From Ceratothoa steindachneri (taxonomy: Eukaryota; Arthropoda; Malacostraca; Isopoda; Cymothoidae), in the NCBI GenBank assembly GCA_963969495.1, contig OZ018323.1, positions 76,906,583-76,970,582 on the forward strand: DNA of 64,000 nt, in the 5' to 3' direction. Position numbers and translations under genes: made by a program. Below the pieces are notes generated by a model that was given only the letters and a program-made list of their open reading frames with translations, did not search any database and was not told where the DNA came from. Positions 22,926 through 35,799 of the stretch are shown one piece after another. Positions within the stretch are counted from its first letter, which is position 1. Each line of letters starts with the position of its first letter.

Positions 22926-24840
22926 ACATTCAAGCCCCCCCGTCCCTTCATGAGGAGAAGCGTGGGAAAGGTAGCCGGCGAAAATGCTTACCATGTGTGA
23001 TCTCCTCGCCGCTGTGGGCAGTTGGAGCTAACATATGTTTGAAGGCGACCACCTAAGGTCCTTAAACGACGCTCTAACGATCGAATTACCTACGAGGCCC
23101 ATAAACCCGTGGTTAGGGAAAAAAACGGTGCGAGTCAGAAGGAACGCCAAGTAGCGTTGCGGTTGCGAGCCTATAATTTGCGAGCTGACTTAGGCACCCC
23201 AGTGCCACCTCAGGAATTCTCGCCCTCCCCAGATGCTTACTCACCATTCGCTCCCCCCCCCTTTTGCATCTGTGGCCTGGTCACTTCCCCCTTTAGATGG
23301 AGCGGCAATCCGCCTATAAATAAGCCCCGCAAAGAAAGAGAAGAGGATTATCAGAAGTCGATACGCTAGAGGTGGATTAGTTCGTGAAGATCGATCCATC
23401 GGCTAGACAAGAAGATTATTAGAAGTCGATTCGCCAGAAGAAAGATTAGTTCGTAAAGATCGATCCTTCAGCCATACAAGACTATTTCCGTGAGAAACGA
23501 TAGGATCAGATTGAGAAAATCGATCCCCCCCCTTTCAGGGCCGTATTAACCTAATTAGTCAAGTTTTATATCGAGGCCATACCGAAAAAGCCTTTTCCGT
23601 CTGCAAAGAAGCCCGACTGAAGAAAAGCAAAGCCGCTCACACTCGAGTGATTCTCACATCTCAAGCACCGTAAGAGTGAGAGGAGAAGAACCCTGCCCCA
23701 ACGAGCTCCCGTTCTTTAATTACGTTGAAGAATCATCCCCCGTCACAGGCGACAAGCAATCCCTCCTCGAAAATTTCAACCAGCGGCCACACCACTTCAA
23801 AGCGAGAGATAAGTCCTCCAGCGACATCCGGCAATCCCTAATACCTACCTGTAAGTTAACAATAACATTTATATCTCTATTGCGATAGTAGAAGTTTAGT
23901 ACGTCCCACGTTTTAAAGGAGAGTAGAAACCATTATTCTTGAACCTAGGTCATATGTGTTTGTAGATGACAGTACGTTAATTTAATGTTTTATGCTAAAC
24001 AAATAGGGTCGTGATAAAAATACTAATTGGCAATTGGTATGTTTATTGGAAGCCTACTTGTTTATGTTTTGTCATTGAAAAATCTTTGAGGCCAAATATA
24101 GAAATGCTTTTACTGTTGGTTTGTAATATTTAATTTAAAATACATGTTTATTTTTGGTAGATTCTGGTGTTTCCTCTTATCCTTATGTGTTTAAAAATAG
24201 CTCTTCCTTAAGGACTAAACCACTAAAATAGCACTCTTAGAACAAAGCCTACTTCATCATAGAAGTAACTCACGCCCCTTAAAGCATACCGCTACTAAAA
24301 GGGTGTCAAAGAGTAGAGGGATCAAAACCAAGGGTCATTCTACGACACTGATTATGTGCTCTCACCTCTCGATGTCAAGTTGGTATGAACTTCGATCTTC
24401 ACAGCCTATCCTAAATCAACACATCCGGAGTCATGCCTTCATTTCTTCTCTTTCCATGACCAAATGAAGGAATCTCTATTCACTTTACTACGAGCATATA
24501 GGATTTGTGATCATATTCTTCTTCAAGATGAATTGAATCACCGGGGGATAGTGGAGAAGTATGAACGTATGTTCATATTTCTTCACTATTCCCGCTGGTT
24601 AATTGAATTTTACCACTTGAAAACCCGGTCAACACTTTTCTCTCAAATTCAAAAAGGATCCAACTCGTCCACTCAACTATGTATTTCATTACATTTTCTT
24701 CAAAATTAAAAGTCACTAAAGAATTTATTTAACCCTCTCAGATTGCATTCTCTTTCCCTTTTACCTTTGAAGGATTTCTTCGTCATTAGCCCTGCCCTTC
24801 GTCCCTCACCGACCCTGGAGTAAATATTATCTCCCAGATT
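22926..24840. other. Gene-free stretch with a short tandem duplication
   Basis: No named gene. At about 23353-23480 a unit starting AGAAGTCGAT and containing AAGATCGATCC occurs twice, about 67 bp apart. A TATA-like CCTATAAATAAG lies at 23312. The open frames at 23109-23369 and 23676-23888 are unrecognised. The GC-rich first half could be LTR-derived; no matching ends were found. Confidence 0.35.
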
Positions 24841-24922
24841 TTTAGTCGCGTGCGAATTTAGTCGCGAGCGACTCTACATTTCACTATGTCGGTCGGTCGA
24901 TCACCGTTTTGCTTTTTTTTGT

Positions 24923-25205
24923 AATAACATCATAACTATTCGGCCGATTCCAAGGAAATTAAAAAAACTTATGTTGTTTTACATTCTCTTTAGAATGCTA
25001 TAATTCACAAAGTCGTCCCAAGGTTAGTCCGATAATTATTTTGTTTTGGCAATAACATCATAACTATTCGGCCGATTCTAGCGATATTTGAAACCCTTGT
25101 GTTATTTTACATTTTCTTTCGAATGATATAATTGCCAAAGTCTTCCCAAGGTTAGCCCGGGCATTATTTTGTTTTGACAATAACATCATAACTATTCAGC
25201 TAGAC
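24923..25205. repeat. 128-bp tandem repeat, 2.2 copies
   Basis: AATAACATCATAACTATTCG starts at 24923 and 25051, and again (partly) at 25179, giving an exact 128-base period. Just upstream is GTCGGTCGGTCGATCACCG (24889 on). Copies differ at perhaps one base in six. Confidence 0.88.
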
Positions 25206-25765
25206 TAGACTAGGCTATAATATGATATAATCTGCTCGGCAAGCCTAGAATAGGCTATACTATGCTAGGCTATTATAGGTTAGGTTACACCGTGCTAAGC
25301 TATGCTAAGATATAATGCATAAGAGTAAGATATACTATGCTAAATTAGGCTATAAAATGCTATGCTAGGATAGCATATAGTATGTTAGGCTAGACAATAC
25401 TAAGCTATGACTGGCTAGAGTATAATAGGATAGTATAGGCTATATTTTTCTAAGATAGTTAATGCTAGGCTAGGTTATACTATGCTAGGGTATGCTAAAC
25501 TATGCTAAGCTATACTAGGCTAGATAGGGCTATATTAGGCTATACTAGCGTAGACTAAAGTATGATAGGCTAGGGAAGGCTATGCTCTGCTATGCTAGGC
25601 TATGCTAAGTAATAATATGTTAGGCTACGATAGGCTAGCTAACCAAGGCTATAATAGGCTAAAGTATGCAAGGTTATTCTAGTCTAAGGTATGATATCCT
25701 ATAGTAGTCTAGGATATACTAGGCTAGGCTATAATATGATACGCTTGGCTATATTATGTTAGGTG
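25196..25765. repeat. TAGGCTATGC-type short-unit satellite
   Basis: About 570 bases made of permuted TAGGCTA, TATGCTA and TATACTA words, with an underlying period near 5 and 10 bases. It starts inside the last partial 128-bp unit. It is degenerate, with no long exact array. Confidence 0.85.
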
Positions 25766-26276
25766 TGGTCATAAATCAGAATAAGTGAGCGCACGCGACC
25801 TTTTAGTCAGCAGACCTTGTTAAGTTGGTCTTCGCAGGCAAAATGAACTCTCGAGCTTGGCAAACTACTCTATAATCTTAAAAGACCCCATCGACTTCGA
25901 TAATCAAACTTATCTTTAGATGCGATTCAGCAATCAAAATAAAGTTAGGTGAAGCAGTACTCATCCGATAAATCACTAATTTTAACCATTCCAAAGGAAA
26001 TTTCCGCCCTTCTCCCTTCCTCCAAGACATTTTTCTTCATCAGATAATTCGCAAATTATAATTCTGCGACCCACCTGATTAATATTGCTCATCCCTTCTA
26101 TTATTGGTTTTGTCAACACTAATTTTATTTTTAATATTTAATTTATAATTTTAATTCTATTTACTACAAATTACTCTTCTGTCTTATACATATTCTGTCT
26201 CGATCTCATTTATAAAATAAAGGCTGCTATATAAGGTCGAACCCAATAACACTCTTCTGTTATTATTAATGGACGG
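25766..26276. other. Gene-free spacer
   Basis: AT-rich DNA between two satellites. No gene, RNA or repeat recognised. Confidence 0.4.
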
Positions 26277-28085
26277 ATGATGAAAGCCAGCCCCTTTCGA
26301 AACCTGACTCCTAAGAAAGCCAGCCATTTCCGAAACCTGACTCGTAGGGAAGCCAACCACTACCGAAACTTATCTCCTAAGGAAACCAGCCCCTTCCCAA
26401 ACATGACTCCTAAGGAAGCTAGCCAATTCCCAACACTGTCTCCTAAGGAAGCCAGCCACTTCCCAAACTTGACTCCTATGAAGCCAGCCACTTTCCAAAC
26501 TTGACTCCTATGAAGCAAGCCACTTCCTAAACCTGTATCCTAAGGAAGCCAGCCATTTCCCAAACTTGACCGTTATGAAGCCATCCACTTCCGAAACCTG
26601 TCTCCTAAGGAAGTCAGCGACTTCACAAACTTGACTCCTATGAAGCCAGCCACTTCCAAAACCTGTCTCCTAAGGAAGCCAGCCACTTCCCAAACATGTC
26701 TCCTAAGAGAGCTAGCCACTTCCCAAACCTGTCTCCTAAGGAAGCCAGCCACTTCCTAAACTTGACTGCTATGAAGCCAGCCACTTCCCAAACCTGTCTC
26801 CTAAGGAAGCCAGCCACTTCCCAAACATGTCTCCTAAGAGAGTTAGCCACTTCCCAAACCTGTCTCCTAAGGAAGCCAGCCACTTCTCAAACCTGTTTCC
26901 TAAGGAAGCCAGCCACTTCCTAAACTTGACTGCTATGAAGCCAGCCACTTCCCAAACCTGTCTCCTAAGGAAGCCAGCGACTTCCCAAACTTGACTCCTA
27001 TGAAGCCAGCCATTTCCCAAACCTGTCTCCTAAGGAAGCCAGCCACTTCCCAAACCTGTCTCCTAAGGAAGCCAGCCACTTCCCAAACCTGTCTTCTAAG
27101 GAAGCCAGCCACTGCCCAAACCTGTCTCCTAAGGAAGCCAGCCACTTCCCAAACATGTCTCCTAAGAGAGTTAGCCACTTCCTAAACTTGACTGCTATGA
27201 AGCCAGCCACTTCCCAAACCTGTCTCCTAAGGAAGCCAGCGACTTCCCAAACTTGACTCCTATGAAGCCAGCCACTTCCCAAACCTGTCTCCTAAGGAAG
27301 CCAGCCACTTCCCAAACCTGTCTCCTAAGGAAGCCAGCCACTTCCAAAACCTGTCTCCTAAGGAAGCCAGCCACTTCCGAAACCTGTCTTCTAAGGAAGC
27401 CAGCCACTTCCTAAACTTGACTGCTATGAAGCCAGCCACTTCCCAAACCTGTCTCCTAAGGAAGTCAGCTACTTCCCAAACCTGTCTTCTAAGAAAGCCA
27501 GCCACTTCCCAAACCTGTCTCCTAAGGAAGCCAGCCACTTCCTAAACTTGACTGCTATGAAGCCAGCCACTTGTCAAACCTGTTTTCCTAAGGAAGCCAG
27601 CCACTTCCCAAACCTGTCTCCTAAGGAAGCCAGCCACTTCCTAAATTTGACTGCTATGAAGCCAGCCACTTCCCAAACCTGTCTCCTAAGGAAGCCAGCG
27701 ACTTCCCAAACTTGACTCCTATGAAGCCAGACACTTCCCAAACCTGTCTCCTAAGGAAGCCAGCCACTTCCCAAACCTGTCTCCTAAGGAAGCCAGCCAC
27801 TTGCAAAACCTGTCTCTTAAGGAAGCCAGCCACTTCCGAAACCTGTCTTCTAAGGAAGCCAGCCACTTCCTAAACTTGACTGCTATGAAGCCAGCCACTT
27901 CCCAAACCTGTCTCCTAAGGAAGTCAGCCACTTCCCAAACCTGTCTCCTAAGGAAGCCAGCCACTTCCTAAACTTGACTGCTATGAAGCCAGCCACTTCC
28001 CAAACCTGTCTCCTAAGGAAGCCAGCCACTTCCTAAACTTGACTGCTATGAAGCCAGCCACTTCCCAAACCTGTCTCCTAAGTAA
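26277..28085. repeat. Minisatellite, 32/33-bp units, about 55 copies
   Basis: The main 33-base unit is CTGTCTCCTAAGGAAGCCAG then CCACTTCCCAAAC. A second unit class, 32 bases, reads TTGACTCCTATGAAGCCAGC or TTGACTGCTATGAAGCCAGC then CACTTCCCAAAC. The right 1.3 kb is very regular. The two classes alternate in blocks, for example TTGACTGC-type units near 27186, 27416, 27546, 27646, 27876 and 27971, which shows higher-order amplification. Long frames on both strands (WEVAGFLRRQV, KPATSQTCLLR) exist only because 33 is divisible by three, and they break at the 32-base units. Confidence 0.95.
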
Positions 28086-28797
28086 AGAATTACGTATATA
28101 ATTATTTATTGTTTTATACAAAAAAAACTCCTTAAATGAGTTTTTCTTCTCAAAATTATTTTCACTTTGACAATATTATTTGTATAATAAAGAAACGTTA
28201 GTACAAAGAAATATATTAATAATAACAAAATATTTTAAGTCTCTCCATATTCTATGAATATAGGGGTAGGATCAGAATAGTTTCGTGGCTTCCCGGCCCT
28301 AAAATCCAAGTAGTTTCCTCTGTTAGCTCCTCGGGCGATATACTTTCCTTACATTTTCATTTCTATCTTCGCACCAGTTTTACCTCATATTCCTTTCAAA
28401 ATAAAATAAAAATATAAAATATAAAATAAAAATTACATTATCATAGCCATTATACTCCCCCCCCCCCTCCTAATTTCAATCCTCCATTTCGAAGCTTTTA
28501 TGGAAAAAATGGGTCCTTTAAACAAATCGCCAGTGGGAGATTATTATTCCCTCTTTGGAGGAGGGACACCAGTTCTCGGAATACGCTAATCAGCCATGTT
28601 TTTTGATTAGCGTAAATCGATGGGTGGCGAAAGGGTACAGGGGAGGGGGGATTTCCTACTCCACAGTTTTGCAAAGGTTTTATTACATTCGGGAGGTTTT
28701 TATCTTTCAAAAGGTTTATGTGTGTAATAGAAAAAGTACTGTCAAACAAACATAAAGTTCTATTTTTCCAGCATGTTATTAAAACGTTTTTTCCATC
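28086..28797. other. Gene-free AT-rich flank
   Basis: AT-rich sequence with a C13 run near 28457. It leads into the mariner relic. No gene signal. Confidence 0.4.
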
Positions 28798-29610
28798 GTG
28801 TGCAGATCTACTGGGATGGAAGTGAAAAGAATCGAGATCTCTGCTCTCTCCCTCGCGGGCCACAACATGTCTGACATCGACAAGCTGCTTAAGGTCAGCC
28901 GGATGATCATCCACAGAGTCACGGAGCGGCTCAACAACGGGGAGGACCCGAAAAATCGCCCTCTTCCACGCAGAAGGGCCTTGGAAAGTGCTCTGAAGAT
29001 CAAAATTAATAGCGCTCGGGAAAAAGATCATTTCGAAGGCCACAGGTGTCCAGGGATGTCAAGAGGAAGGCGACTAGAGCTTGAGATGGCTGGAAAAGCC
29101 TCTGCTCACCGACCGTATGCAAAAACAACGTCGAGAGCGTTTTCGCCGCCTTCTCAATGACTTAACGAGTCAAGGCAATCGAACTTTCATTTTTAATGGT
29201 GAAAAACCTTCACGGTTGATCCGTTCATCAACAAGCAGATCGACCGCGTCGTAAGCTTCGGCCAGGAAGTCTCCCAGGTCCGCTACGTATCCATGACCAA
29301 GGACCCGCCTCCTTGATGATATTCGGCGTCGTGGCCTTTAATGGTGAGAAGTTGCCGCCGTTGTGGTTCGCGGCCGGTTATAGGCTCACCGCGACGGATC
29401 ACAGGGGCATCTGGGCCACGAAAGTCTTGCCCTGGGTGAGAAAGATCACGAAGAAGGCGGATTAGGTCTTTCAGCAGGATGGTGCCTCGGCCTTGGTAGC
29501 CAATCCCGTGCAAGAGTGGTTGGGATCGAGCATGAACTTTTGGTCGACGGACTTTTGGCCGCCACAGTCACCCTACCTCAATCCAAAAGCGCAGCGGCAA
29601 AACTAGGTTA
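28798..29610 (+). mobile_element. Mariner/IS630-type transposase relic
   Basis: The + frame from ATG 28816 starts MEVKRIEISALSLAGHNMSD, followed by KVSRMIIHRVTERLNNGED, a helix-turn-helix typical of mariner relatives. After a shift near 29150, FIFNGEKPFTVDP appears. The usual Asp before the Glu-Lys is replaced (NGEK), so the first catalytic Asp looks lost. Then come MIFGVVAFNGEKLPP, a stop at 29464, VFQQDGASALVA (second Asp) and WPPQSPYLNP (third acidic region). The coding region ends abruptly near 29600. No terminal repeats found. Confidence 0.8.
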
Positions 29611-29816
29611 TATTCTTGATGCATAAATGAGATGTTAGGGAATATTTAAGTTTAATTGTCGTTGCGTCAATCAATTGACGATGATCATTAACTATTAGGA
29701 TTGTTGTTTCTTCTTATATTATTACTTTTCCTATTATTATCATTATTATTATTATTATTTCAGAAATTAGATATCAGCCTTTGATTTAGCTGCTTTGTAG
29801 GTTTTCGTTTGCAGCT

Positions 29817-30497
29817 TACGAAAAATCTTTCTTGCGTTGAAATTCAAGCGTTTTAAGAAGATTCTAGATAGAAAAATGCAACTTGCTTTTATTATAGCTT
29901 TATTCATTATAAGTTGACGTTTCACGATTACACTTCTCGTATCTTCAGAACATACTAAGTAAAATTAAATTGATCCACCTTTTTATACAAAGTGTTCAGG
30001 TATGAATAGAATGGTGGGATAGGCTTATCATATACGCAGGCAGGTTACCGTTCAGAGGCTAGCGTTATTGAGAAACGGAAGCAAGGGGAAAAAGGGTAAA
30101 AACTATGTATACATAAATAGATGTATTGTACATGAATTATACAGACTTTATTTACTGTATTAACAGGTAAATATATACACATTTAATTCCCACATATATA
30201 TGCGATACTATTAAAGACAGATTTTTATTATTAAAATTTTAACTATTGAAGACTATTTGTAATGCGACCTAATGAAAAATATTTAACCAGTTTTTTAGTT
30301 CTTTACATTTGGTGTTTAATTCCGGCTTCCTTTCTTTGATGAGAATTGCCTCAGCAATTCTCAAGTTTTCTTCATTTGTTGATCTGTCGATGGTTTTGAA
30401 ATTTTCGGCCATGTTGGGGATTTTATTACAGCTGTGGGTCCCATTTCTAGAATCATCTTAAAACGCTTGAATTTCAAGGCAAGAAAGATTTTTCGTA
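29817..30497 (-). mobile_element. Penelope-like element fragment bounded by 51-bp inverted repeats
   Basis: The minus strand around 30260-30450 encodes NMAENFKTIDRSTNEENLRI followed by AEAILIKERKPELN, the C-terminal part of a Penelope GIY-YIG endonuclease region. The 3' untranslated part ends at the left arm. The arms are 29817-29867 and 30447-30497, reverse complements with 49 of 51 matches (TACGAAAAATCTTTCTTGC on the left). Inside, at 29920-29948, the minus strand has CTGAAGAT, a 4-bp stem (ACGA/TCGT) and GAAA. Penelope-like copies often carry partial inverted terminal duplications, which fits. Confidence 0.75.
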
Positions 30498-32720
30498 TTA
30501 TTATTATCGAGTGTGCATGTGTATTATTGGCCTAAGTGTATGTGTGTGCTATTCTTTAAAAGCTGATTTTTTAATAAACCCACAACAATTTAAATGTTGG
30601 AATAATTATTCCCTTCACGTAAATTGTAAAAGCGAATGGAAAAAAATATATATATACTAATCTCAAAAACTTTGCCCCTGACTGTATATGTACATTTTCG
30701 CCGTATCTGTGTATTTTCGGTGCATGTGTATATATTCCCTGTCTCATTTACTCATAATTTTCCACAAGTCATTGAAGCTACCTAAAATGCCTTTTCACGA
30801 CTTGTTCATCTATTCTATGCCATCATTCGAAACAAGATCGTGAATATTTGGAGACGAGCCTTTTTTTTTCCTTGCCAATCCTATCCTCCATTTAAGCCCC
30901 TTAATTATCTCAATTGATGTGATAAAGCGGGTTGCCTGCTGTCCAATCCACGGACTTGCCCATTCATTCATAAAGCTCAAAATACGGAAGAAGAAAATTT
31001 ACCTAAACATGTAATGTCATCATAAATTTTCCTGGTGCTACATCAGCGTTATTAGGAGATCAGCAATGGATTGTCCTGTCGCTGCCATTATTTATCGCGA
31101 AGGAAAACGGACGGCAAGGTTTCCTGTTATATGATGGTGGTTATAGGTCAAGTAGAGGAATAGGTCTGTCTGGAGGAAGTGTTTCAAGTGCCTACTCTTA
31201 CTACGAGGGCGATCTTCGTTGCAAAATATGGGAGTCCCTAGAGTTACAGGTTTTAGCTCATCGAGATGTAACGTCAATGTCCTCGATAGTTTTCATTTTT
31301 TATATAATACATGGCCAGATTGACTCATAAAATAGCTTCTATAAGCCCTAATTTTCAAATTTGTCTCGGAAAAAAATCAGCTGCATGAGAATCACTATCG
31401 ATTTTTCCCTCGGACGAATCAGGGATGTTCACCAAGTGTGGACCCCTGTACCCCATCTATAACTCCCCTCTTTTTATAGCACACCACACCTCCACCTTAT
31501 CCAATGCATTACCCAATTACCATCCTACAGCCTTCTGCTTTGTTCACACGAAAGGATAGTCTTCAATATCGTCGGGGTCGAGGGGTCGGGGGTGTCTTTT
31601 GGCGATTCTTAGTCCAACATGTACACGGAATTACTGGACTAAAGCAGAAAGCTTTCAAAAAAAAGGCTTCCAGAACTGTATGCATCGATCCCTGCAACTC
31701 TGTGAACTCGAAGGCGTAGCGCGTATTGAACGGGGCGACTTAATTCACGCGTGTGCCAGTCTCAAGTGAATAATGCTGACACGCCAAGGTAATAAGTCAG
31801 TTGGTGTCCACAAAGAATTTAATGCTTGCCTTGACCTACCTCCAACCGAATTGGAGTTTCCTTATGATGGGCAAAAGTCAGGTGAGAGCTTAAAATTAAA
31901 TAAAGTCGGCGAATTTATGTTGTTAAATAAACCAAAAATTGGTGACATCCAAAAGCCATATTCAGGGATTTGGGTTTTTCACTACTGCTGGAATTCGACT
32001 GGCGAAATTTGATCTATCAAAGTGACCACGAAATTTAATCTGGATTCAATCAATAAATCTAAAAAGTGACGGCGAATACAGAAGAATGGGAGTAGGGGAA
32101 ATGATGCGGGTACATTTTTGCTTGTTTTCTTAAAGGTTTTCGTAACGGGAGGTAATACAGGAACAGTATCGTTTTCTTAAGGGCTTTCCTAGCGAGAAGA
32201 TCCCTAGAGCGATTATCTTATACAGGCTTACGGTCGATGCTTTTTGGGGATCCCTAGTTTAGAAAACAGCAAATGGGCTCTCATTTCGTTCGCCTTCGAT
32301 CATTTGCGTGTTTCTCCTTGGATTATACCATTTTCCAACATTCCAAAATCAGACTTTGATCATCAAGCGAAGAAGAGAAATCTTATACACATTTCAACTT
32401 CTTTTTTCTATCTATTTGTCTATTTGTCCTTGTATGTCTATCGATCAAAGGTATCACCGGCTTAATTGGCGACTCCTCTCAGGATCATTCCTCACACTTC
32501 CGGCCTATCTGAGTCAGAAGGGTCGCCTTTCGCTTTGAAGAAACTCGAAACCTCACCCTCGAAAGGGCACGTGCCCTGATAATATTATCGATTCAATTTC
32601 CCCTAATTGGTTACGGTATCCTGTTGCGTGGTCGCCGATCTGGTCGGGCATGGTTTGGAATGGTATTATGTAGATTCGAACAAGAGGTCAATCTAAGACA
32701 TGATTCGCAAAAGTCATGTG
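30498..32720. other. Gene-free stretch
   Basis: No gene with family support. Frames at 31092-31277 (-), 31504-31719 (+) and 31773-32012 (+) have no recognised motif. No tandem array beyond short TA and T runs. Confidence 0.4.
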
Positions 32721-32721
32721 A

Positions 32722-32804
32722 TTCTTCTTTTTCATCTTCTTCTTCTTCTTCTTCTTCTTCTTCTTCTTCTTCTTCTTCTTCTTCTTCTTCTTCTTCTTCT
32801 TCTT
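32722..32804. repeat. (TTC)n microsatellite
   Basis: Nearly pure TTC triplets from about 32734 to 32803, with impure TTC/TTT to the left. It directly touches the truncated end of the RTE-type LINE relic, so it reads as (GAA)n at that element's 3' side. Confidence 0.97.
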
Positions 32805-33905
32805 TCTATAATATTTATGTAGACCGGACCTATACCTTGATTCTTCAACGCTGTTATAACCGCTAGTGTTTCTATTGAATCAAACACTTTTGGTTAATCT
32901 ACAAATACCAAGTATAGATGGATATTGTACTCTGAAGTTTTCTCAATGAGCTAATTGAGAGTATGTAGGTGGTTAATAGATGAGAAGCCTTTTATGAAGC
33001 GAGTTTGTACTCTTGGTTGTTGGTAATCTAGCTGGTTTTGCAGTCTGTTGGTAATGACCCTTGTGCAGAGTTTATAGGCTCACGAGAGAAAGCTCAATTA
33101 GTCTGGAGTTTGTAAAGTGTGTTTGATTACCTTTTTTGTGTAGAAGGATTATCATGGTATTGTGCCAATCCTCCGAAATCTTGCTTTGTTTAAGACATTC
33201 AGTCAAGAGGCAAGCTAGTTTGTCCGGATCTGGTGATTTGTGGCTCTTCATTTGTTTTATTGCAATTTTAATTTCTGATTTGAGAACGGCTGGGATAGCA
33301 TTGGGTGTTTGTTGGTTGATTGTTATTCTGGATGGTGATGTTGCTTGAGAACAACTTTTCATAGTACTCTTTTGTTCTTTTAGCTATTCTTTCTCGACTC
33401 TTGGTGATTGTGCCGTCTTCCTATTTATAGCAACTATGTTAGATTTTCTTTTTAGAAGTCTCTTTTAGCCGTTTATACCCTTTCAATAATAGTTGTATTA
33501 TATTTTACGATGGCAGCTCTCTGTCTCTTTGATGAACTTGTTTAATTCTACTAATTCGATTTGTTGGTTACTGTTTGTTGCTTTAAGTTATTTGGGCTTC
33601 TTCATTAAGTTTAGCGCTTCTTCTGAGAGTTTGCTGTGTTCTTATTTTGTGTTTCCTTGTATTTTTCAAGTGTTTGCAATGTTTCTTTTTAAGTTATTGT
33701 TGGGCGCTTTTATATTGCTGGGGTCCAGGAGATTTTCATGGTAAGCTCTATGAAGATTGAGCTGGAATTCTGGAACGAGTTTTTCTGGATCTTAATGGAT
33801 CTATTTTTTTAATGGAATAGCTTTTTTCTCTTTCTAAATTTTAAATTTATCCTAGGTACATCCGATCATCTTGTGGTCGCTGATTTTGATTTTATTGATG
33901 ACTTG
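32805..33905 (-). pseudogene. RTE-type LINE relic (endonuclease end plus RT N-terminal half)
   Basis: On the minus strand the order is KIKISDHKMIGC (end of the endonuclease with the Ser-Asp-His motif, near 33885), then TKSRERIAKRTKEYYEKLF near 33380. Next is the open piece 33072-33362 with AIKQMKSHKSPDPDKLA and NTMIILLHKKGNQT, followed by QTRFIKGFSSINHLHTLN and a block matching the AFVD-KAFDS palm motif as FVD-PKVFDSIET. The spacing and wording fit RTE-clade RTs. It stops before the FADD box, at the (TTC)n tract. Stops and shifts abound. Confidence 0.8.
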
Positions 33906-33929
33906 AAAAGGAGTTAACACGGATTTTTT

Positions 33930-33992
33930 TCCCCGATTTGTAATCGAACCTGACAAGAACGCAAGCCACTACGCTATCGACCCTTCAGCACC
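33930..33992 (-). ncRNA. tRNA-like RNA polymerase III promoter (SINE head or tRNA relic)
   Basis: On the minus strand, TAGCGTAGTGG (A box, + 33966-33976) is followed about 15 bases later by GGTTCGATTACAAATC (B box, + 33935-33950). This is the layout of a tRNA-derived SINE head. The A-to-B spacing is shorter than in a whole tRNA, and the arms do not fold into a full cloverleaf, so it is not a functional tRNA gene. It sits just upstream of the RTE relic on the same strand. Confidence 0.5.
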
Positions 33993-34172
33993 ATATATAC
34001 TCGTATATATATGAAAAATGTTTTTTTCTTAATTGCGAAAATTCTGTGCATGGGTGGGGATTATTCGTAATTAGGAAAAAACATTTATCTGAAGAAAATA
34101 TTATTCCGTTTATCTTCTCTTTCTTTGCAGTTTGACTGATTTATTTTCATAATTCTCTCACTTTTATGGGAT

Positions 34173-35799
<1,627 letters not shown>

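Noticed and set aside
26277..28085. Repeat protein genes on both strands (WEVAGFLRRQV and KPATSQTCLLR units)
   Set aside because: Open only because the 33-base unit is divisible by three; 32-base units break the frame and there is no start context or conserved residue pattern.
32624..32866. 80-residue Ser-rich frame
   Set aside because: The Ser run is the (TTC)n microsatellite.
33930..33992. Functional tRNA gene
   Set aside because: A and B boxes are present, but spacing is short and the arms do not pair into a cloverleaf.
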